A stretch of 37,470 bases of DNA from assembly GCA_003669055.1 (NCBI GenBank), contig RAYB01000048.1:1-37470 (forward strand), read 5' to 3'. Source of the DNA: a bacterium 1XD21-70. GTDB lineage: Bacteria > Bacillota > Clostridia > Lachnospirales > Lachnospiraceae. A program made the translations under genes and the position numbers. Position 1 is the first letter of the stretch, and each line of letters opens with the position of its first letter. Below the pieces are notes generated by a model that was not told where the DNA came from, did not search any database, and saw only the letters and a list, made by a program, of their open reading frames with translations. This document shows positions 1 through 6,780 of this stretch, in pieces.

Positions 1-35
1 AGTGAGGAGTTGTTTTATTTTGTGACAAAGAGAAT

Positions 36-72
36 CCCGTATTTATGCGGGTTCTGGCGTTTCGCAAACGCC
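36..72 (+). other. Two tandem stem-loops upstream of the AlbA_2 gene
   Basis: Positions 36-51 can fold as CCCGTA/TGCGGG (one G-T pair), and 56-72 as a perfect 7-bp stem GGCGTTT/AAACGCC with a three-base loop. The pair sits about 40 bases before the start codon at 109. There is no T-run, so a terminator is not supported. It could be a leader-RNA structure or the trimmed end of a mobile element. Confidence 0.4.
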
Positions 73-108
73 TATTAGCCATTAGAGAGTGAAAGGAGGG
101 ATAGCCGA

Positions 109-1632
109 ATGACAATTGAGGAAGTGTTAGCGTTTGATGAAATGCAGATATTTGACCGAAAGAGCATCCATATTGAACCGAAATCACTGGCAGTTACGAT
201 TGTTGCCTTTGCCAATGCAGATGGCGGTACGGTTGCCATTGGTGTGTCAGATAAAACCAGAAGGATAGAGGGGACAGATTATGATATCCGACAATTGAAT
301 GAACTGCTTACCGTTCCATATGATTTTTGTGAGCCGACCGTACAGGTGTCTATAGAAAAAGTGCCATGTATTGATGATAAAGGTCGTGAAAACCATGTTG
401 TATTGATGCATATAGAGCCAAGTCCTCATGTGCATTCCAACCAGGCGGATGAAGTTTATCTGCGTGTGGGGGACAAATCCAAGAAACTGGGATTTGATGA
501 CCGTTTGCAGCTTACATATGATAAAGGGGAGAGGTTTTTTGAGGACAAACCGGTGCCGGATGCTGAACTAGAAGATTTAGATATTGATTTTGTTGGGGAT
601 TATTTAAGAAAAATCGGATATCAGAAAAGCGCAATATCATATCTGACAGAAAATAAAGGGTTCGTAAAAAAGAAAGACGGCAAAATACAGATCAGCACAG
701 CGGCTATTTTATTGTTTGGAAGAAACCCGCAAAACTTTTTCCCGCGTGCACGCATACGTTTTATACGCTACGATGGGGAGGAAGAGCATTTTGGTGCAGA
801 AATGAATGTGGTCAAAGATGTGATTTTTGAAGGGAATATTTTGAAAATGGTCACTGATTCCATTTCTTATCTTGATACACAGATTAAGGAAAAAACTTAC
901 CTCGGAAAGGAAGGGCTATTTGTAACAGAAGAAGAATACCCCAAATTCGTAAGACAGGAGATTGTTGTAAATGCTGTAACCCATCGGGCATATAGCATTA
1001 GCGGAACAGATATCCAGATAAAGATGTTTGATAACCGCATTGTGGTAGAAAGTCCGGGAAAGCTGCCTGGACTTGTGCGGGCAGACAATATCCGAAATAC
1101 ACATTTTTCCAGAAACCCTAAAATTGCGGAATTTTTGAAAGCATATAATTATGTCAAAGAATATGGAGAAGGCGTAGATCGTATGTATCGGGAAATGTCA
1201 GATGCCGGGCTACAAGAGCCGCAATATTATACAAATGCGTTTTTACTACAAACTGTTGTTTATAATATAAAGAAAGAAGGGTCAGCTTTCAATGTCTGTA
1301 ATCCGGCTATTGATGTGGAAAAACTGGCTATTCGGAATGAAAAACCGGCTATTGGAGATAAAAAGCTGGCTATTGAAATTTTGGAATCGGCAATTAGAAG
1401 GCAGAATTATAATGAACCGACCCTAAAAAACATAATTACAATTTATAATGTGATAGAAACAGACCAGATTTTTGGGGCGCCGGAAGTAAAAGATATATTG
1501 AAATGTTCAGTGTCCGCCTCAAAAGAGATTATGAAAAAACTGCGGGATATAGGAGCAATACAAAACGTAAAGGGAAAAGGAAAAGGAAAATATAGGTTTG
1601 TAAATATTGAAGAAATGAAAGGGCAGATATAG
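109..1632 (+). CDS. AlbA_2 / divergent-AAA ATP-binding protein (putative transcriptional regulator)
   Basis: The 507-residue protein starts with an AlbA_2 (Schlafen-like, divergent AAA-4) domain at about residues 10-135, recognisable from the segment around FANADGGTVAIGV. A GHKL-like ATPase segment (HATPase_c_4 type) lies at about 280-370, with EIVVNAVTHRAY and the end motif GEGVDRMYREM. The C-terminus (about 445-500) looks like a winged helix. Between them are four 7-residue repeats of the form xAIxxEK. An AGGAGG-type site lies 8-12 bases before the ATG. Proteins of this family are often carried on mobile elements and are annotated as ATP-binding or helix-turn-helix proteins; their targets are mostly unknown. 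Its stop codon is directly followed by the presumed IS1595 left end. The AT-rich base use differs from the core genes. Family assignment is firm; function is not. Confidence 0.8.
   Translation: MTIEEVLAFDEMQIFDRKSIHIEPKSLAVTIVAFANADGGTVAIGVSDKTRRIEGTDYDIRQLNELLTVPYDFCEPTVQVSIEKVPCIDDKGRENHVVLMHIEPSPHVHSNQADEVYLRVGDKSKKLGFDDRLQLTYDKGERFFEDKPVPDAELEDLDIDFVGDYLRKIGYQKSAISYLTENKGFVKKKDGKIQISTAAILLFGRNPQNFFPRARIRFIRYDGEEEHFGAEMNVVKDVIFEGNILKMVTDSISYLDTQIKEKTYLGKEGLFVTEEEYPKFVRQEIVVNAVTHRAYSISGTDIQIKMFDNRIVVESPGKLPGLVRADNIRNTHFSRNPKIAEFLKAYNYVKEYGEGVDRMYREMSDAGLQEPQYYTNAFLLQTVVYNIKKEGSAFNVCNPAIDVEKLAIRNEKPAIGDKKLAIEILESAIRRQNYNEPTLKNIITIYNVIETDQIFGAPEVKDILKCSVSASKEIMKKLRDIGAIQNVKGKGKGKYRFVNIEEMKGQI
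1300..1383 (+). repeat. Four 21-bp in-frame tandem repeats inside the AlbA_2 gene
   Basis: Units begin at 1300, 1321, 1342 and 1363. Each has the core CYGGCTATT and encodes a heptad such as LAIRNEK or PAIGDKK. The period of seven residues with Ala-Ile at fixed positions suggests an amphipathic helix or coiled-coil linker. The units are imperfect copies. Confidence 0.75.
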
Positions 1633-2724
1633 AGTCCTCTCTAAAAAATGTAGGCATATAAAAATATAAATTTTAATGATTTTATACAAAGCTTAGCCAG
1701 ACCATCTGAGTCCGTTTTATGGGTCTGAATAAGTGGTATGATAGTTCTATCAAGTAAAAAAGAGGCATCTTACCATGAATAAATATATCGACCCCAGAGC
1801 AAATACTTATAGCCTTTTTGAGTTCCAATCCAAGTATGGTACCGAACAGGATTGTGAGCAGGCATTATTCCGTTTGAAAGGGCCTGACGGTTTTGTTTGC
1901 CCTAAATGCGGGGAACGCCATTTTACTATTATTCATGGCCGCAGGCTTCCTTTATACCAGTGCACCGCCTGCCGCCATCAGACATCTGTAATCACCGGCA
2001 CTATTATGGAAAACACAAAACTGCCACTGGCTAAATGGTTCCTTGCATTATATTTTGCGGCAACCAATAAGGACGGTATCTCTGCTATGGCTTTGACTAA
2101 ATACATTGATACAACCCTCAAAACCGCCTGGATTCTCCTGCATAAAATCCGCAGCGCTATGGGTGAGCGCGAAAATATTTACTATCTTGGCGTCTCAGTC
2201 GAAATGGATGAAGCCTTTTTCGGCGGAAAAGCAGAGGGCAAGCGTGGAAGAGGCAGTGAAAATAAGGCAGAGGTAGCTGTTGCCCTGCAGCTGGATGTTA
2301 GCGGCAGACCCCAACTTTTGAAAATGCAGGTAATTCCAAATGCAAAAGGAGAGGCGTTATTAGCTTTTGCGGAAAGAAACATTATGGAGGGAAGCACAAT
2401 CCATAGTGATGCATTCCGGTCATATGGTGCTCTTTCAAAAAAATATTGCTGTGATATGCAGAAATATGAGCCCAAAAGTAAAGATGAGCGTTTAAAGTGG
2501 CTCCATGTAATGATCTCAAACATAAAGGCGAACATAGAAGGTGCATACCATGGCTTGGGGAAGAGGTATCTGCAATGCTATCTAGATGAATTTTGTTACC
2601 GTTTTAACAGGCGGCACAGCAGGAAGCCTGTGTTTGATCACTTGCTGGAATGTAGCGTATGGTCACCTTATAAGACAGTAGCTGAGCTTGGTATATAATC
2701 ATTTAAAATTTTTTATGCAGGACT
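1633..2724 (+). mobile_element. IS1595-family insertion sequence
   Basis: The transposase gene is bounded by candidate 17-bp terminal inverted repeats. The left is AGTCCTCTCTAAAAAAT at 1633-1649. The complement of 2724-2708 reads AGTCCTGCATAAAAAAT, with 14 of 17 positions identical. The implied length of about 1.09 kb fits a one-gene IS1595-type element. The flanking 8-mers (AGATATAG on the left, TGACACAA on the right) do not match, so no target duplication is visible. The two flanks belong to unrelated genes, which suggests an adjacent deletion after insertion. The transposase is good evidence; the exact ends are a proposal. Confidence 0.65.
1775..2698 (+). CDS. IS1595-family transposase
   Basis: This 307-residue protein has an N-terminal zinc ribbon (CPKCG near residue 43 and CTAC near 66). 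It continues into an ISXO2/IS1595-type DDE-like nuclease domain. Candidate catalytic residues are D145 in VEMDEAFFGG, D212 in IHSDAFRSYG and N249 in ISNIKANIEG, matching the DDN(K) arrangement of this family. The end of the domain (YHGLGKRYLQCYLDEFCYRF) is also typical. The frame is intact from ATG to stop, so the protein may be active. It would catalyse cut-and-paste or replicative movement of its own element. The start at 1775 is preceded by AGAGGCATCTTACC, a weak ribosome binding site, which is common for transposases. Confidence 0.93.
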   Translation: MNKYIDPRANTYSLFEFQSKYGTEQDCEQALFRLKGPDGFVCPKCGERHFTIIHGRRLPLYQCTACRHQTSVITGTIMENTKLPLAKWFLALYFAATNKDGISAMALTKYIDTTLKTAWILLHKIRSAMGERENIYYLGVSVEMDEAFFGGKAEGKRGRGSENKAEVAVALQLDVSGRPQLLKMQVIPNAKGEALLAFAERNIMEGSTIHSDAFRSYGALSKKYCCDMQKYEPKSKDERLKWLHVMISNIKANIEGAYHGLGKRYLQCYLDEFCYRFNRRHSRKPVFDHLLECSVWSPYKTVAELGI

Positions 2725-3275
2725 TGACACAAGCAAACGAGAAATACAAAGGGGACGCGCTCCTGCAGAAGCAGTACACGGCGGACTTCCTCACGAAAAA
2801 GCGGAAGAAGAACCAGGGGGAGATACCGCAGTATTATGTGGAGGGGAGCCACGAGGCGATCATCCCTCCCGAAACATGGGAGTTGGTGCAGGAGGAGATG
2901 GAGCGGCGCAAAAATATGGATTCAAGGTACAGCAGCGCGAGCATATTCTCCTCAAAGATTAAATGCTCAGAGTGCGGGAACTGGTACGGCTCCAAGGTAT
3001 GGCACTCGCAGGACAAATACCGCAGGGTGGTCTTCCAGTGCAACCGGAAGTTCAAAAACAGCCAGAAATGCCGGACGCCGCACCTTACCGAGGATGAGAT
3101 AAAGGACGCTTTCGTGAAGGAGGCCGCGCCCATGGACCAGGAGGAATACCAGAGATGTCGCAATGAACTGGTCGCCCGGTACGAGGCGGCAAGGGACGGG
3201 TACGAAAAGGCATCCAGGGAGATTTCCGACAGGCAGGGGAAGCAGAAAACCTCTGCGGAGGGGCGGATGTGTAAA
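2719..3275 (+). pseudogene. Large serine recombinase, C-terminal fragment
   Basis: The readable frame gives a stretch typical of the recombinase domain and zinc beta-ribbon of large serine recombinases: NEKYKGDALLQKQYTADF, then GEIPQYYVEGSHEAIIPPE, then CSECG...CNRK, and a start of a coiled coil. The catalytic N-terminal resolvase domain (about 150 residues with the nucleophilic serine) is absent, being replaced upstream by the IS1595 element. The C-terminus also breaks off after about residue 190 and runs to a stop at 3285-3287. Such enzymes integrate and excise phages, integrative elements and cassettes. The open frame formally begins at 2688 inside the IS tail, but that start has no meaning for the ancestral protein. 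It is certainly non-functional as a recombinase. Confidence 0.85.
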
Positions 3276-3306
3276 AGCGCTATTTAATATAGAAAGAAAA
3301 TTTTTT

Positions 3307-3336
3307 CCGGGCCGGAATAATCAGTTTCCGTCCCGG
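3307..3336 (+). other. GC-rich stem-loop in the gap after the recombinase remnant
   Basis: The sequence at 3307-3336 pairs CCGGG with CCCGG and an inner CGGAA with TTCCG. It stands out in AT-rich surroundings. A weak T-rich stretch (ATATTTTG) follows, so a terminator is possible but not clear. The rest of the gap 3288-3480 shows only an AGGAGG site before the next gene. Confidence 0.35.
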
Positions 3337-3480
3337 ATATTTTGTAGGAATTTTACGATTAGTGTGATACAATCAAATATGCGAGATGGTATGTAAAGTG
3401 GAAATTGATAAGATAAAAAGCGGATTAAAATCAGGAATATTGGCAGTTTATTTTAGAACAATCAAAAGGAGGAGAATAGC

Positions 3481-3840
3481 GTGAAATTAGTATTTGAGGG
3501 AAACGGTTCATTTTTTCTTCCACCGAATCAATTATCTGCTTTTGAACATGGTGGAAAGAAACTGCATTGCAATGTTGATCTGTTAATAGAAGATTATAAG
3601 GGGAAGGAGGCAGAGTGGGTAAATGTCAGTGAAATATTCAATCCAGATAGTACAGTTAATTCTGAATATGCAATGAAAACAGATGTTAGCAGACCTATTA
3701 TTGTGGTTCGATTCGATGACGGAACCTATGAAACTTTAGATGGGAATCACAGATTGTTTAGAGCGGCACATGAAGGGAAATCCCAAATAAAAGCACATAT
3801 CTTGAATGAGTCAGAACTGAATAAATATATTATGGATTAA
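3481..3840 (+). CDS. Small ParB/sulfiredoxin-fold protein, function unknown
   Basis: The 119-residue frame uses GTG as start, with a strong AAGGAGGAG site 8 bases upstream. Its C-terminal half contains VVRFDDGTYETLDGNHRLFR followed by AAHEGKSQIKAHIL. The core DGNHRLFRA resembles the conserved DGxHRxxAA box of ParB-like nuclease/sulfiredoxin-fold proteins, while the N-terminal helix-turn-helix and dimer domains of true ParB are missing. No parA-like partner is nearby, so chromosome or plasmid partition is unlikely. It is a stand-alone gene ended by a clear terminator at 3852. Low GC and its position in the mobile patch suggest horizontal acquisition. The fold call is moderate; no function is proposed. 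Confidence 0.6.
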   Translation: MKLVFEGNGSFFLPPNQLSAFEHGGKKLHCNVDLLIEDYKGKEAEWVNVSEIFNPDSTVNSEYAMKTDVSRPIIVVRFDDGTYETLDGNHRLFRAAHEGKSQIKAHILNESELNKYIMD

Positions 3841-3851
3841 AGTGATGAATG

Positions 3852-3878
3852 AATCCGGACTTCGGTCTGGATTTTTTT
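3852..3878 (+). terminator. Intrinsic terminator after the ParB-fold gene
   Basis: The stem ATCCGGAC/GTCTGGAT closes on a TTCG tetraloop and is followed by seven T residues. It starts 12 bases after the stop codon. Confidence 0.88.
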
Positions 3879-3920
3879 ATTAGAAATAATTTCGATGAAA
3901 AATTATATATTTAAAACGTG

Positions 3921-4056
3921 AGGGGGTGCATTTGGGGGTGCATCGTTGAATTGTATCAAAATCAGCGTACCGATGAACATCGCAACACCGAAATTGATAC
4001 AATGGAAAACCGCTAAAATGTGTGGAAATAAGCCTTTTCACGCATTCGGCGGTTTT
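3921..4056. repeat. Att-like cluster of direct and inverted repeats
   Basis: This stretch has no credible gene. It holds a direct repeat GGGGGTGCAT (3922-3931 and 3935-3944) and a perfect 10-bp inverted repeat ATTGTATCAA (3950-3959) / TTGATACAAT (3994-4003). Between these arms lies a small palindrome CGATGAACATCG. A further long hairpin follows: AAAACCGC (4006-4013) with GCGGTTTT (4049-4056), having an inner arm AATGTGTG/CACGCATT and a T-rich tail. Nested repeats like these resemble recombinase arm or core sites at the edge of an integrated element. That reading is inferred. Confidence 0.45.
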
Positions 4057-4090
4057 ATTTTTGGGCTTTTTGGGTCTTTTTTCTGTTGCG

Positions 4091-4292
4091 GGGACTGTTT
4101 ATGAACATGACAAGACAGGAATGGCGGAGCCATTCCGGGCAATAGAAGAACGCCTGAAAGCAGCATTCGTGGATATTGCCCAAGGGCGTGAGAAAGCAGC
4201 AATATTCTGATAGTAACCCATGCCTTTGCCATAAAGACAATAATCCATTTATTTGCGCCGGAGCAGTTAGGAAAAGTCATCAGGAAAGCCTG
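4091..4292 (+). pseudogene. Histidine phosphatase (phosphoglycerate-mutase fold) remnant, frameshifted
   Basis: One frame reads VYEHDKTGMAEPFRAIEERL and continues to REKAA near 4200. Shifting by one base there restores NILIVTHAFAIKTIIHLF followed by APEQLGKV. Read together this matches the C-terminal half of histidine phosphatases of the PhoE/GpmB type, where the second catalytic histidine sits in a V(S/T)H box. The N-terminal half with the RHG motif is absent and is replaced by the repeat region at 3921-4056. The piece is therefore truncated and frameshifted. It probably marks the original chromosomal sequence interrupted by the mobile patch to its left. The family call comes from this short match only. 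Confidence 0.55.
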
Positions 4293-4661
4293 TCACGGTT
4301 CTCCTGCTGACTTTTTTGTACAGCACGGCGGCTGGATGTCCAGCCCGTCCAAAAACCCTGCGCCCCAATCGCACATGGCATCCAGCACGGGAATGATGCT
4401 GCGTCCAAACGGGGTGAGGGAGTACAGCGTCCTGGGCGGCTTGTCCGGGATGACCTCCCGGTGCAGCATCCCGCATTCTTCCAGATCGTGCAGCTGCTGT
4501 GACAGCATCTTTGGCGTTGCCTTGGGGATCATGCGCTGCAGTTCCATGTAGTGGAGCGGTTTTTCTATCAGATACCAGAGGATGAGGGGCTTGTATTTCC
4601 CGCCGATCAAAAACAGCGTGGCCTCCACCGGGCAGCTGAACTGGTCTTTTGAATATTCCAT
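4293..4661 (-). CDS. HxlR-family (DUF24) transcriptional regulator
   Basis: This 122-residue winged-helix protein has the HxlR layout: N-terminal FSCPVEATLFLIGGKYKPLI, a recognition-helix region around MIPKATPKMLSQQLHDLEE, and the wing VIPDKPPRTLYSLTPFG. Cys10, in the FSCPVE box, is the position used as a thiol or electrophile sensor in characterised relatives such as YodB and HypR of Bacillus. That is family knowledge, not shown here. An AAGGAGAGGA site precedes the ATG. It is divergent from the nitroreductase at 4811, which it probably controls; B. subtilis HypR similarly controls a nitroreductase. A motif shared with the next HxlR module lies at 4712-4727. A weak promoter for this gene may be TTGACC (4761-4756) with a -10 around 4738-4733. 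Confidence 0.9.
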   Translation of the reverse strand: MEYSKDQFSCPVEATLFLIGGKYKPLILWYLIEKPLHYMELQRMIPKATPKMLSQQLHDLEECGMLHREVIPDKPPRTLYSLTPFGRSIIPVLDAMCDWGAGFLDGLDIQPPCCTKKSAGEP

Positions 4662-4711
4662 TGTCTGTATCCTCTCCTTTTTATAGCTACCCTTTTGGGA
4701 AGTATCTACCC

Positions 4712-4727
4712 AAAAAGTGCATTCTTG
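4712..4727. promoter_or_regulatory. Candidate HxlR operator 1
   Basis: AAAAAGTGCATTCTTG lies in the nitroreductase/HxlR divergent region. It matches the motif at 5769-5784 in 14 of 16 positions. A neighbouring imperfect inverted repeat (CTTTTGGG / CCCAAAAAG) spans about 4693-4717. Confidence 0.55.
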
Positions 4728-4810
4728 CGGAATTTCTGTATCCTGCTAAAATTTAGGTCAACGGTTAATTAACACGTTCAGTATACAATAGAAAGAGAGG
4801 ATTTGCCACT

Positions 4811-5329
4811 ATGGATTTTATCGAAATTGCAAAGAAACGTTATTCCGTCCGGAGTTATAAGGACAAGAAAGTGGAGGAAGAAAAGCTGCAAAAGATTCTG
4901 GAGGCTGCCCATGTTGCGCCGACAGCGGCCAATCTCCAGCCCGTCCGCCTGATCGTTGTCCAGAGCAGTGAGGGGCTTGCGAAGATAGGGAAAGGGGCGA
5001 ACCTTTACGGAGCGCCGCTGGCGGTCATCGTCTTTGCTGACCACGGGAAGGCATGGGTGCGCCCGTTTGATAAAAAGCAGACCACCGACATAGACGCATC
5101 CATACTTACAGACCACATGATGCTGCAGGCAACGGAATTAGGCCTTGGCTCCGTGTGGATATGCTATTTCAAGCCGGATGTGATACGCAGGGAGTTCGGG
5201 CTGCCGGATAATCTGGAGCCGGTTAATATCCTTGCAGTCGGATATTCAGATGAGGAAGCTGCTGACCCGGAGCGCCATTTACAGACACGCATCCCGGTGG
5301 AAGAACTGGTTTCCTACGAAACGGTATAG
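4811..5329 (+). CDS. Nitroreductase-family FMN protein
   Basis: The 172-residue protein begins IEIAKKRYSVRSYKDKKV, the classic nitroreductase N-terminus in which RxSxR binds the FMN phosphate. It continues through AAHVAPTAANLQPVRLIVV and the central DASILTDHMMLQATELGLG helix, ending with the GYSDEEA segment. Length is typical of the short, single-domain subfamily that works as an FMN homodimer using NAD(P)H. Substrates in this family include quinones, nitroaromatics and other electrophiles; the natural one cannot be told here. The start has an AGAGAGGA site. It stands alone, divergent from the HxlR gene, and is followed by a strong hairpin at 5346. Induction by electrophile or redox stress is inferred from the HxlR neighbour. 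Confidence 0.92.
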   Translation: MDFIEIAKKRYSVRSYKDKKVEEEKLQKILEAAHVAPTAANLQPVRLIVVQSSEGLAKIGKGANLYGAPLAVIVFADHGKAWVRPFDKKQTTDIDASILTDHMMLQATELGLGSVWICYFKPDVIRREFGLPDNLEPVNILAVGYSDEEAADPERHLQTRIPVEELVSYETV

Positions 5330-5345
5330 ACAGGGCATAATGCGA

Positions 5346-5377
5346 GGAGAAGGGCTGTGATATTTCAGCCCTTCTCC
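5346..5377. terminator. Hairpin between convergent nitroreductase and HxlR genes
   Basis: GGAGAAGGGCTG pairs perfectly with CAGCCCTTCTCC over 12 bp, with an 8-base loop. The T-run is weak (TACTTTTATT) on the plus strand. Its place between two convergent genes supports a terminator. Confidence 0.7.
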
Positions 5378-5385
5378 AAATACTT

Positions 5386-5718
5386 TTATTGCCGCTGATA
5401 TTCCTGATATGTCTTTCCCCATTCACACAGCCCGCCTAAGATTGGTTTCAGGGTATTGCCTGTTTCGCTTAATGAATATTCAACCCTCGGAGGGACTTCC
5501 GGGAAAACAGTTCTAAGGATGATTCCCTGTTCCTCCAGTTCCCGGAGCTGTTCCGTCAGTGTCTTAGTGGTGATGCTGCCCAGGAGCCGCTGCAGCTCAT
5601 TAAAACGGATTGTGCCTTTGGAGAGATGCCATAATATTTTCAGTTTCCATTTTCCGCTAAGGATATTCAGCCCAAGTTCAACCGGGCATTGTTCATCCAC
5701 TGCCTGCACCTTTGCCAT
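5386..5718 (-). CDS. HxlR-family (DUF24) transcriptional regulator, second copy
   Basis: I start the protein at the ATG at 5718 (110 residues) because GGAAAGGGG lies about 10 bases upstream; the longer GTG start at 5742 has no such site. The sequence shows the family pattern: VDEQCPVELGLNILSGKWKL, ITTKTLTEQLRELEEQG and the wing FPEVPPRVEYSLSETG. Cys11 in the CPVE box aligns with Cys10 of the first HxlR protein and is the sensor position in redox-responsive relatives. It is divergent from the amidohydrolase at 5844. A good promoter (TTGACG, 17-bp spacer, TAAAAT) at 5813-5785 reads into this gene. The shared motif starts directly after its -10, as expected for autorepression. Confidence 0.9.
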   Translation of the reverse strand: MAKVQAVDEQCPVELGLNILSGKWKLKILWHLSKGTIRFNELQRLLGSITTKTLTEQLRELEEQGIILRTVFPEVPPRVEYSLSETGNTLKPILGGLCEWGKTYQEYQRQ

Positions 5719-5768
5719 TATGTATTGCCCCTTTCCACGCACGGTTTCAAAAAGGAAACCTTATTTCA

Positions 5769-5784
5769 AAAAAGTGCGTACTTG
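5769..5784. promoter_or_regulatory. Candidate HxlR operator 2
   Basis: AAAAAGTGCGTACTTG contains the near-palindrome AAGTGCGTACTT (10 of 12 bases symmetric). It lies immediately downstream of the -10 box of the HxlR promoter and about 60 bases before the amidohydrolase start. It matches operator candidate 1 in 14 of 16 positions. Confidence 0.6.
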
Positions 5785-5813
5785 ATTTTAGCTTTCCTTA
5801 ATGCTAACGTCAA
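5785..5813 (-). promoter_or_regulatory. Promoter for the second HxlR gene
   Basis: Reading leftwards, TTGACG (5813-5808) is separated by 17 bases from TAAAAT (5790-5785). This is close to the SigA consensus. Confidence 0.65.
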
Positions 5814-5843
5814 TATACCAAAATTGTCAAGGAGGTTCTGAAA

Positions 5844-6644
5844 ATGGTGATAGACAGCCACGAACATATCATGTTCCCCATAAAAATGCAGTTGGATAAA
5901 ATGGATGCGGCGGGAGTGGATAAGACGGTATTATTCTGCACGGCACCGCACCCGGAGAAAGCAGGCACATTAAATGAATTGGAAGAAGAAATGGCGGTTT
6001 TGAATAAGATTTTAGCAGGTTCCAACACTAAGGAGGATAACATCGGCCGCCTGAAAAAGAATATTGCAGAAGTGGCAGAGGCAGTAAGGGCATATCCTGA
6101 CCGTTTTTTAGGTTTCGGCGCTGTGCCTTTGGGAATGGAACTGGAAGAAACGGAAAAATGGATTGACACACAGATTACTTCCAATTCTCTGTATGGAATC
6201 GGAGAGTTTACACCCGGAAACGAGCAGCAGATCAGGCAGTTGGACACGGTATTTCAGGCAATGATGGATACAAGGATTTATCCGGTTTGGGTACATACTT
6301 TCCACCCGGTTACGATGGAGGGAATAAAATTTCTGATGTCTTTATGCGAAAAATATCCCGGCATTCCCATTATCTTCGGGCATTTGGGCGGATCTAACTG
6401 GATGGACGTGGTCAGATTCGCAAAAGAGCATGATAATGTGTACTTAGACCTTTCGGCTGCATTTGCTTCCATTGCTACTAAGATAGCATTGACCGAACTG
6501 CCGGAGAGGTGCTTGTACAGTTCAGATGCCCCTTATGGGGAACCGTATCTATACAGGCAGCTTATTGAATTTGTCAGCCTAGACAAGAGGACAGCGGAGA
6601 TGGCATTAGGGGAGAACATATCCCGGTTACTGGAATTATACTAA
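5844..6644 (+). CDS. Amidohydrolase-family (Amidohydro_2) metal-dependent hydrolase
   Basis: The 266-residue TIM-barrel protein opens with VIDSHEHIMF, whose HxH pair (H6, H8) is the first metal ligand set. Further ligand candidates are in YPVWVHTFHPV, IPIIFGHLGGSNW and the terminal Asp in YSSDAPYGEPY. This arrangement belongs to the amidohydrolase-2 group, which contains decarboxylases and lactone or ring hydrolases as well as amidases, so the reaction is open. An AAGGAGG site precedes the ATG. It is transcribed alone and ends at the terminator at 6654. Divergence from an HxlR gene with an adjoining operator suggests it is induced by a small electrophile or aromatic compound (inference). Confidence 0.85.
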   Translation: MVIDSHEHIMFPIKMQLDKMDAAGVDKTVLFCTAPHPEKAGTLNELEEEMAVLNKILAGSNTKEDNIGRLKKNIAEVAEAVRAYPDRFLGFGAVPLGMELEETEKWIDTQITSNSLYGIGEFTPGNEQQIRQLDTVFQAMMDTRIYPVWVHTFHPVTMEGIKFLMSLCEKYPGIPIIFGHLGGSNWMDVVRFAKEHDNVYLDLSAAFASIATKIALTELPERCLYSSDAPYGEPYLYRQLIEFVSLDKRTAEMALGENISRLLELY

Positions 6645-6653
6645 AGATAAAGA

Positions 6654-6690
6654 GGAAAAGGGCTCATAGACCCTTTTTCCAATTTTTATA
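6654..6690 (+). terminator. Intrinsic terminator after the amidohydrolase
   Basis: GGAAAAGGG (6654-6662) pairs with CCCTTTTTCC (6671-6680), with one bulged base and an 8-base loop, followed by AATTTTTATA. Confidence 0.85.
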
Positions 6691-6780
6691 ATTTCGTCTC
6701 CAAATATGGGCAGTTTTATGGTAGAATAATCAAAGCAGTTCGGAGGTTTGATTTTGAGGACTGAGAGGAAGGCAGTATTT

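Noticed and set aside
2836-3102. Open frame overlapping the recombinase fragment in another phase
   Set aside because: It is Arg/Ala-rich with no domain and is a shadow of the GC-rich recombinase frame.
4022-4210. Intact small membrane-like protein
   Set aside because: Only the part after residue 24 has family features, and it continues in another frame, so it is a phosphatase remnant joined to unrelated leader sequence.
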